A DNA stretch of 32,691 nucleotides from Bacteroidales bacterium (lineage in GTDB: Bacteria > Bacteroidota > Bacteroidia > Bacteroidales > UBA932). Numbering within the stretch: the first letter of the stretch is position 1; each line of letters opens with the position of its first letter. The notes below the pieces were generated by a model, which made no database searches, was not told the origin of the DNA, and was given only the letters and a program-made list of their open reading frames with translations. Both the position numbers and the translations under genes were made by a program. The stretch covers positions 1 to 32,691 of the forward strand of contig JAKSKO010000023.1 in assembly GCA_024401715.1 (NCBI GenBank), written 5' to 3'. This document shows, one piece after another, positions 1 through 6,563 of this stretch.

Positions 1-564
1 TTGGGTATCCTTGCAGCATCGGCAATGCTTGCCGGCCAGGACAGGGATGCCATGATTGCCGAGATTGCAAAGGGAGGAGAGGCCATAGAGAGCCTTTCCT
101 GCAACTTCACCCAGACAAGGGTGATGACAATGATGGACCAGAAAATGGTGTGCACCGGATGCATGAACTACATCAAGGGCAAACTCCTGCGCTGGGAATA
201 CCTCACCCCTACGGCCTACCTTTTCATCCTGGAGGACGGCAAGACCACCATGCAGAAAGACGGCCAGATCATAAGCGGCAATTCCGGACAGAACAGGATA
301 TTCAGGGAAATCGCACGCCTTATGCTGGACAGCGTGAACGGCAGATGCCTCACGGACGAAAAGCTGTTCAAGTCTACCTTAAGCGCGCAGGGCAACTGCT
401 ATATTGCGGAAATGCTCCCTCAGAGAAAAGAGATGAAGCAGATGTGCAGCCGCATCATATTAACATACGACAGAAAGATAGGCTCCGTTGTGAAAGTGCA
501 GATGCTGGAACAGAGCGGAGACAGCACCATAATTGAATTCAAAGATTTCGCCATCAACAGATAG
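1..564 (+). CDS. LolA-like outer-membrane lipoprotein carrier, 5' end cut off
   Basis: Reading frame open from the first base, so the true start and most of the signal peptide lie upstream. The visible N-terminus (GILAASAMLAGQ) looks like the end of a signal peptide. The body fits the LolA fold: an amphipathic stretch leading to a F-x-Q motif (NFTQTR), then a segment ending in LLRWEY, which matches the LolA 'G.L...LRWEY..P' pattern. LolA family proteins carry hydrophobic lipid-like cargo across the periplasm to the outer membrane. Aryl-polyene and flexirubin operons usually encode a dedicated LolA paralogue beside an MMPL exporter, and such an exporter occurs at 6564-9317. This copy is therefore more likely the cluster-specific carrier than the housekeeping LolA. 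It contains two cysteines close together (CTGC), which is unusual for the family. The next gene starts 2 bases after the stop. Confidence 0.75.
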   Translation: MGILAASAMLAGQDRDAMIAEIAKGGEAIESLSCNFTQTRVMTMMDQKMVCTGCMNYIKGKLLRWEYLTPTAYLFILEDGKTTMQKDGQIISGNSGQNRIFREIARLMLDSVNGRCLTDEKLFKSTLSAQGNCYIAEMLPQRKEMKQMCSRIILTYDRKIGSVVKVQMLEQSGDSTIIEFKDFAINR

Positions 565-566
565 AT

Positions 567-935
567 ATGAAACTTCTTGACAGTTTGTTTACCATAAAGG
601 AATCTTCGCATTCCGATGACACTTTCAAATACAGCCTGAAGCTGAACCCGGAGCATTTCATCTACAAGGCCCACTTCCCGGGAGAGCCTATAACCCCGGG
701 CGTGTGCATACTGCAGATTGCCTTGGAGCTGGCCTCCCTTGCATACGGGGCCGCCCTGGAAGTGAAGACGGTGAAAAACATCAAGTTCCTTAGGATAATA
801 AGCCCTGTGGAGACCCCGGAGGTGGACTACACCCTCCAGCTGTCACAGCAGGACGAAGAAAACATAAAGGTACAGGTTAGCGCGACATATGCCGACCAGA
901 CATATGCCAGGCTCTCTATAATATGCAGAAAGTAG
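567..935 (+). CDS. FabZ/ApeI-like 3-hydroxyacyl-ACP dehydratase (hot-dog fold)
   Basis: A 122-residue single hot-dog domain, slightly shorter than FabZ (about 140-150). The signature HFPGEPITPGV at about residues 36-46 matches the FabZ motif HFPGxPVxPGV and holds the catalytic histidine. The catalytic glutamate expected 14 residues after that histidine is a glutamine here (ILQIALEL). This suggests a cluster-specific subfamily, an altered mechanism, or a partnership with a second dehydratase. In a polyene pathway this enzyme would remove water from each 3-hydroxyacyl intermediate to create the conjugated double bonds. The gene starts 2 bases after the LolA-like stop and its 3' end overlaps the next gene by 13 bases, so the three are probably co-translated. 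Confidence 0.8.
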   Translation: MKLLDSLFTIKESSHSDDTFKYSLKLNPEHFIYKAHFPGEPITPGVCILQIALELASLAYGAALEVKTVKNIKFLRIISPVETPEVDYTLQLSQQDEENIKVQVSATYADQTYARLSIICRK

Positions 936-2446
936 ACACAGCAGCAGAACTGCAGAAGCAGCGCCAGCGCCTGAAAGACAGGGGCATTTGCGTGGTCATT
1001 CCCACATACAACAATGCGGGAACCATAGCTTCTGTGGTGCAGCGTGCCCTGCAGCAGTGCCAGGACGTGATTGTGGTGTGCGACGGTTGCACAGACAACA
1101 CCCTGCAGCTTCTGCATGAACTCCCCCTGCAGCCCGATATTGTGGTTCTTCACAAGAACTGCGGCAAGGGAACGGCCCTGGAAAAAGGCTTCCGTCATGC
1201 CCTGAAGCGCGGTTTTGCCTACGCCATAACCCTTGACGGAGACGGCCAGCACTATCCGGAAGACATCCCGCTTATGCTGGAGGCCAATATCCAGCATCCC
1301 GGGGCGCTTATCGTTGGCGAAAGGAAGGGCCTGGAAAACGTAAGCCGCAGCAAAGGCAGCAGTTTTGCAAACGCCTTCAGCAATTTCTGGTTCGCGGTGC
1401 AGACAGGCATAAGGCTTAAAGACACCCAGACCGGCTACAGGCTTTATCCCCTGAAGAAACTCTACGGTCTTTCGCTTCTCACATCACGCTATGAGGCCGA
1501 ACTGGAGCTGATGGTACTGGCTTCCTGGCACGGAGTGGAACTGGTGTCGCAGCCGGTAAACGTCTACTATCCCCCTGCAGGTGAAAGGGTTTCGCACTTC
1601 CGCCCGGGACCGGATTTCACACGGATCTTCATACTTAACACCATACTCTGCGGCCTGGCGGTAGTGTACGGCTATCCTCTGAAGCTGCTTCGCGGCCTGA
1701 GACAGCTGTGCTACACCATCTATTCCCTGCTTATGTTCGTGCTATTCAGCATGCTTATGGCAACGCCATTCATGTTTTTATATCTGAAGACGGGCAAAAT
1801 GACGGAAAAGAAGAGGGAGACTCTGCACAGGATGCTTCAGTCATCGGCACGATTTGTACTGCGCACGCACGGGATACCCGGGGTGAAATACAGCCAGACC
1901 AATAACAGCGGAGAGGATTTCAGCAAACCGGCGGTGATCATATGCAACCACCAGTCGCATCTGGACCTCATGCCCATGCTGCTTCAAAGCCCGAAACTTG
2001 TGGTGCTTACCGCAGACTGGGTGTGGAAGAACCCTTTCTTCGGCTTTCTGGTGCGCAATGCGGAATTCCTGCCTATATCCAGGGGAATGGATGCCATACT
2101 CCCCCAGCTCAGGGACCTTGTGGAAAGGGGCTACAGCATAGCCGTGTATCCGGAGGGCACCAGGTCCGAGGATTGCCGCATAAGACGTTTCCGCCACGCC
2201 GCCTGCCAGATTGCACAGGAACTGGGGCTGGACATTCTTCCGCTTGTTCTATACGGCGCCGGGAAGGCCCTTCCGAAAAAGGACCACAGTCTGAAGGAAT
2301 GGCCCATCCATCTGGAGATTGACAAACGCATAAGCCGCCGGGAACTGTGTGCCATGGGGCAGGTGAAGGAACAGGCAACGGCCATGCGCCGCTATTATAT
2401 TGAACGATACGCCCAGGTGGCAGATAAAATGGAACAGGATGTCTAA
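923..2446 (+). CDS. Two-domain glycosyltransferase family 2 - lysophospholipid-type acyltransferase
   Basis: A 507-residue fusion. Residues about 20-230 are a GT2 (dolichyl-phosphate-mannose-synthase-like) domain: VVIPTYNN near residue 25, VVCDGCTDNT near 51-60, and the metal/nucleotide motif DGDGQH at 105-110. Two hydrophobic helices follow at about 236-252 and 263-287. Residues about 300-500 are an LPLAT/PlsC acyltransferase with the canonical HX4D motif (NHQSHLD near 342) and the phosphate-binding block YPEGTRS near 409. Both active sites look complete. The same fusion occurs in aryl-polyene and flexirubin operons, where it is thought to build or acylate the lipid anchor at the inner membrane. 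Its start overlaps the dehydratase gene by 13 bases, and its stop overlaps the next start by 8 bases. Confidence 0.85.
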   Translation: MQKVDTAAELQKQRQRLKDRGICVVIPTYNNAGTIASVVQRALQQCQDVIVVCDGCTDNTLQLLHELPLQPDIVVLHKNCGKGTALEKGFRHALKRGFAYAITLDGDGQHYPEDIPLMLEANIQHPGALIVGERKGLENVSRSKGSSFANAFSNFWFAVQTGIRLKDTQTGYRLYPLKKLYGLSLLTSRYEAELELMVLASWHGVELVSQPVNVYYPPAGERVSHFRPGPDFTRIFILNTILCGLAVVYGYPLKLLRGLRQLCYTIYSLLMFVLFSMLMATPFMFLYLKTGKMTEKKRETLHRMLQSSARFVLRTHGIPGVKYSQTNNSGEDFSKPAVIICNHQSHLDLMPMLLQSPKLVVLTADWVWKNPFFGFLVRNAEFLPISRGMDAILPQLRDLVERGYSIAVYPEGTRSEDCRIRRFRHAACQIAQELGLDILPLVLYGAGKALPKKDHSLKEWPIHLEIDKRISRRELCAMGQVKEQATAMRRYYIERYAQVADKMEQDV

Positions 2447-3935
2447 GGTGGTTGTAATAGGATCCGGTCTGGGAGGACTAAGCTGCGCATACATACTGCA
2501 GAAAAACGGTTATGACGTAACCGTTCTGGAGCAGGGTTTGCAGCCGGGAGGATGTCTGCAGTGCTTCACCCGGCGCGGTGCCAAGTTTGAAACCGGCATG
2601 CACTACATAGGTTCCGCCGCACCGGGGCAGATCATGGACAAGATGCTGGGCTACTTCGGCCTGAAAGACAGGGTGGAACTTAGCCCGCTTTGCGCCGATG
2701 CCTACAACACCGTGAACCTGTGCGGCCAGGATTTCCGCTTTCCAAGCGGCAGGGAGGCCTTTCTGGAAAGGATGGCCGGCTACTTCCCCGCAGAAAGGGA
2801 CAATCTGCAGAAATATCTTTCCGTAGTGGACGAGGTTTCCAAGTTCTCTTCCCTGGCAGCCATGACAGGAAAGGGCCCGGACAGCATGCAGTTCGCACAG
2901 TACCAGCTGCTGGCCCTGGACGAGGTTATGGATTCCCTTTTCACAGACCCTTTCATCAAGGATGTCCTTGTGGGAGACCAGCCGCTTTACGCAGCTGTCA
3001 GGGGCAAGACACCTTTTGCCCAGCATGCCTTCATAATGGACTTCTACAACAAGAGCGCCTTCCGTTTCGCCGGCGGCAGCGACAGCCTGGCCTACGGCCT
3101 GCAGGAAGGGATAGAGAAGATGGGAGGACGCGTCCTAACGGGCCGCAAGGTTGTGAAGGTGCACTGCAACGACGTGAAGGCCACAGGCGTTGAAACCCTG
3201 AACCAGGAGTTCTACGAGGCGGATTACATCATAAGCGCAATACACCCGAAACGCCTGCTGGAAACCCTGGACACCAAGCTTATAAGGCCGGCATTCAGAA
3301 GCAGGATAAACGGGATTCCGGAAAGCGAGGCCCCATTTGTGCTGTACGTGAAATTCAAGGAGGGGGCAATGCCATACATGAACACGAATTATTTCGGCTA
3401 TGAAAACGGCACTTCCTGGGGTTGTGAAAGCTACAGCTCATCAGACTGGCCGAAGGGCTTTCTCTACATGCACATGTGCGACCATCAGAACCAGAAATGG
3501 GCCCGAAGCGCCGAAGTCATTGCCTATATGAAAATGGCCGACGTGCTGAAGTGGAAGGGCACTTCCATAGGAAGGCGCGGCGCAGACTATGAAGAATTCA
3601 AAAGGATGCATGCGGAAAAGCTGCTGGACACCATGGAAAAACACCGGAAGGGATTCCGCGCCGCAGTGGAATCATACTGGACATCCACGCCGCTAAGCTA
3701 TCTGGACTATACCGGGACTGAGGACGGCGGCCTGTACGGTGTGGCAAAGGACGTGAACCTGGGCCCTGCAGGCAGGGTACCATATAAAACCAAAATCCCG
3801 AACCTGCTGCTTGCAGGCCAGAATGTGAATTCGCACGGCATACTTGGTGTGCTTGTGGGTACCATCGTGAGCTGCTGCGAGCTGGTTTCACCGGAATTGT
3901 TGGCAAAACAGATAAACGGATCAAGCAATGAGTGA
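2439..3935 (+). CDS. CrtI/retinol-saturase-like FAD oxidoreductase, first of a tandem pair
   Basis: A 498-residue flavoprotein. The N-terminus holds a Rossmann FAD motif, GSGLGG followed about 20 residues later by VLEQG. The C-terminus holds the second FAD signature, LLLAGQNVNSHG. This architecture is that of phytoene desaturases, carotenoid isomerases and all-trans-retinol saturases. I chose ATG 2439 over an in-frame start at 2400 because it places the Rossmann strand at residue 3 and overlaps the upstream stop by 8 bases (ATGTCTAA), the same spacing as at the next two junctions. It is a clear paralogue of the next gene: both contain a W-P-x-GFLY motif near the middle and a GxRGxDYE segment later. 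It probably acts on the polyene chain by desaturation, reduction or isomerisation. The substrate is inferred only from context. Confidence 0.85.
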   Translation: MSKVVVIGSGLGGLSCAYILQKNGYDVTVLEQGLQPGGCLQCFTRRGAKFETGMHYIGSAAPGQIMDKMLGYFGLKDRVELSPLCADAYNTVNLCGQDFRFPSGREAFLERMAGYFPAERDNLQKYLSVVDEVSKFSSLAAMTGKGPDSMQFAQYQLLALDEVMDSLFTDPFIKDVLVGDQPLYAAVRGKTPFAQHAFIMDFYNKSAFRFAGGSDSLAYGLQEGIEKMGGRVLTGRKVVKVHCNDVKATGVETLNQEFYEADYIISAIHPKRLLETLDTKLIRPAFRSRINGIPESEAPFVLYVKFKEGAMPYMNTNYFGYENGTSWGCESYSSSDWPKGFLYMHMCDHQNQKWARSAEVIAYMKMADVLKWKGTSIGRRGADYEEFKRMHAEKLLDTMEKHRKGFRAAVESYWTSTPLSYLDYTGTEDGGLYGVAKDVNLGPAGRVPYKTKIPNLLLAGQNVNSHGILGVLVGTIVSCCELVSPELLAKQINGSSNE

Positions 3936-5442
3936 CAAGAAAAGTGCAGTGATAATAGGTGGAGGACTGGGAGGCCTGTTCACCGGAGCCATACTTTCCA
4001 AGGAAGGCATGAAGGTTACGGTCATAGAGAAAAACCTCACTGTTGGCGGAGGCCTCCAGTGCTTCAAGCGCTTCGGAGAGGTGTTCGACACCGGCATGCA
4101 TATCATAGGCGGAATGAGGGAAGGCGGAAACATATACCGCATCTGCAAATATCTGGGAATCCTGGACAGGATACATGTAAGCCATCTGGAAGATTACGGC
4201 CCGGACAGGATTTTCTTCGGCCAGGACAAAGAATGTTATTGCACTGCCACAGGCCGTGAAGCCTATGTGGAGGCGCTGGCAAAGAGCTTCCCGGACCAGA
4301 AGGAGAATCTGAAGAACTATGTGGATGCCATGTTCAGGATTGTGGACGAACTGGACATATACAACCTGCGCCCCAGCAGCAATGCTTTCCCCGTGCATTC
4401 AGAGGAGTTCACAATGCCGGCCAGGGAATTCATTGCCAAATACATAAGTGACTATAAACTGCAGAATGTGGTGGCCTTCATGAACCCGCTTTACGGAGGA
4501 CGCGGCAATATGACCCCGGCATACGTGCACGCAGTGATATCGGTACTGTATATAGGCGGCGCCAGCCGTTTTGCAGGGGGCAGCCATCTCTTTGCCGAGA
4601 CTCTTGCAGACCTCATACGCGAGAACGGAGGCGAGATTGTTGTGAATGACGGCGTTGCAAGGGTGAACACGCAGGAGAGATTCATCACCGGCGTCAGCAC
4701 GGTCAAGGGCAGGGAGTTCAGTGCAGACTACTATATCTGCGCCATCCACCCGTGCACCTTCTTCGGCCTGCTGGACAACCCTTCGGCCCTGCCAAAGCCA
4801 TACAGGAACCGTCTGGACAGCATCCCGAACGCCTATTCGGCCTTCACGCTGAACATAAAGTTCAAGAAGAACAGCTTCAAATATTTCAACTGGTCCGCCT
4901 ACTACACAGACAGGTACGAAAACATATGGAATTTCGGGGAAAGCGGACACAACTGGCCTATGGGCTTTCTGTACATCACCCCGCCGGACCTGGACCAGGG
5001 AGAATATGCCAGCAAGATGATAATCACCGCCCCAATGCTTTGGGAACAGGTGAAGCAGTGGGAGAACACCACCGTGGGACACCGCGGAAAGGATTACGAG
5101 GACTGGAAGAAGGAGTGCGCCGATAAACTTCTGGACAAGATGGAAGAGATATACCCTGGCTTCAGGGATTGCGTGGAAGACATGAACACTGCATCTCCCC
5201 TAACCATACGCGATTACTACGGCGCCAAGGAGGGCACCATGTGCGGCTTCAGCAAGGACTATAACAATCTTGCGCTTTCGCAGGTGCCGGTCATCACCAA
5301 AATCCCCAACCTGCTGCTCACAGGCCAGAACTGCAACCTGCACGGATTCTGCGGGGTTCCGCTTACGGCAATCAGCACATGCGAGGCTATCTTCGGTCTG
5401 AACTATATTATAAACAAGATTAATGAGGCACAGAATGTTTGA
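3928..5442 (+). CDS. CrtI/retinol-saturase-like FAD oxidoreductase, second of a tandem pair
   Basis: A 504-residue paralogue of the preceding protein. It has GGGLGG at residues about 11-16, an acidic VIEKN at the end of the second strand, and the C-terminal FAD signature LLLTGQNCNLHG. The two proteins align along their whole length, which points to an old tandem duplication rather than a split gene, and they differ enough to suggest separate steps or a heterodimer. The start codon overlaps the previous stop by 8 bases (ATGAGTGA). Membership of the FAD amine-oxidase/phytoene-desaturase superfamily is firm. The reaction is not: it could desaturate, saturate or isomerise a polyenoyl chain. Confidence 0.85.
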   Translation: MSDKKSAVIIGGGLGGLFTGAILSKEGMKVTVIEKNLTVGGGLQCFKRFGEVFDTGMHIIGGMREGGNIYRICKYLGILDRIHVSHLEDYGPDRIFFGQDKECYCTATGREAYVEALAKSFPDQKENLKNYVDAMFRIVDELDIYNLRPSSNAFPVHSEEFTMPAREFIAKYISDYKLQNVVAFMNPLYGGRGNMTPAYVHAVISVLYIGGASRFAGGSHLFAETLADLIRENGGEIVVNDGVARVNTQERFITGVSTVKGREFSADYYICAIHPCTFFGLLDNPSALPKPYRNRLDSIPNAYSAFTLNIKFKKNSFKYFNWSAYYTDRYENIWNFGESGHNWPMGFLYITPPDLDQGEYASKMIITAPMLWEQVKQWENTTVGHRGKDYEDWKKECADKLLDKMEEIYPGFRDCVEDMNTASPLTIRDYYGAKEGTMCGFSKDYNNLALSQVPVITKIPNLLLTGQNCNLHGFCGVPLTAISTCEAIFGLNYIINKINEAQNV

Positions 5443-6562
5443 CGGCATACGTCCATATTTCGACAGCGAGATTCCGGCTGCAATGAACCGCATTGCCGCC
5501 GACCCGCTTTTCCCCGTCCTTGCCGGATATGTTTTCCCGGGAAGGGACGTGGAGGAGCTTAGGGAGATGGTGCGCGGCATATCAAGCGTGAAGGAGTTCC
5601 AGGCAAAGGTGATGTATGCTGCCACCAGCATGATAGTGGGCAAGAGCATCAGCCGCTTAAGCGCAAGCGGGCTGGAGAATGTGAACCCGCAGCGCAGCTA
5701 TATCTTCCTTTCCAACCACAGGGACATAATGCTGGACGCAGCAATACTCCAGATGATTCTTGTGGACAACGGTCTGGAGACATCGGAGATATCTTTCGGA
5801 GCCAATCTGATGGTTAACCAGCTTGTGGTGGACATAGGAAAATCCAACAAGATGTTCACCGTGGAGCGCCCGGGAGCAAACATGAGAGATTTCTACAACT
5901 CTTCCATGAAGCTGTCCGCATACATGAGGGATTGCGTTGTGACGCGCGGACAGTCCGGCTGGCTGGCACAGCGCAACGGACGCACCAAAGACGGCACAGA
6001 CCGCACGGACCAGGGAATCATAAAGATGTTCGGCATGAGCGGCGGGGCAGACAAGCTTGCCGCAATAGCAGAGCTGAACATACTGCCCGTTTCGCTTTCC
6101 TATGAATGGGAGCCTTGCGATTTCCTTAAGACCCTGGAACTTTACGACCGAAGGCTGGGCCCGTACAGGAAAGGCCCGATGGAAGACCTGAACAGCATAC
6201 TGCAGGGCATAAATCAGCCTAAGGGCAGGGTGCACTTCTCCTTGTGCCCGGTTGTTGGCATGGAAGACCTGAAGCCTTTCGCCAACCTTAATGCATCAGA
6301 CTTCCACAGACTTGTTGCCAACCTCATAGACCAGAGGATATGCACCGCCTTCACGCTGTGGCCCAACAACTATGTGGCCCACGACCTTCTTAGCGGAAGC
6401 GACAGGTATTCGGAAATGTACAGCAATCAAGACAAGGAGGCCTTTCTGCAGCACATGGCAGGATTGGAGCAGATATGCGGGAACAGGGACATGGGAGAGC
6501 TGCGCAAGATTTTCCTTGGAATATATGCAAACCCCATAGACAGCAGACTTGCTTTTGAATAA
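5435..6562 (+). CDS. Glycerol-3-phosphate acyltransferase-like protein (PlsC/PlsB superfamily)
   Basis: A 375-residue protein with no signal peptide. Residues about 85-310 resemble the LPLAT/GPAT fold: FLSNHRDIMLD near 91-101 corresponds to block I, AQRNGRTKDG near 176 resembles the block II 'REGR.K.G' of glycerol-3-phosphate acyltransferases, and ILPVSLSYEW corresponds to block IV. The usual HX4D catalytic pair is spaced H-x5-D here, so either the register is shifted or the early aspartate (HRD) is used. I chose ATG 5435 rather than 5423 because it gives the same 8-base overlap (ATGTTTGA) seen at the two preceding junctions. It is probably a second acyltransferase for attaching the polyene to its lipid carrier. 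Confidence 0.75.
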   Translation: MFDGIRPYFDSEIPAAMNRIAADPLFPVLAGYVFPGRDVEELREMVRGISSVKEFQAKVMYAATSMIVGKSISRLSASGLENVNPQRSYIFLSNHRDIMLDAAILQMILVDNGLETSEISFGANLMVNQLVVDIGKSNKMFTVERPGANMRDFYNSSMKLSAYMRDCVVTRGQSGWLAQRNGRTKDGTDRTDQGIIKMFGMSGGADKLAAIAELNILPVSLSYEWEPCDFLKTLELYDRRLGPYRKGPMEDLNSILQGINQPKGRVHFSLCPVVGMEDLKPFANLNASDFHRLVANLIDQRICTAFTLWPNNYVAHDLLSGSDRYSEMYSNQDKEAFLQHMAGLEQICGNRDMGELRKIFLGIYANPIDSRLAFE

Positions 6563-6563
6563 G

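Noticed and set aside
3598-5082. Long minus-strand frames (266 and 227 residues) opposite the FAD oxidoreductases
   Set aside because: They overlap genes with clear FAD motifs, have composition typical of antisense frames, and no domain or neat start.
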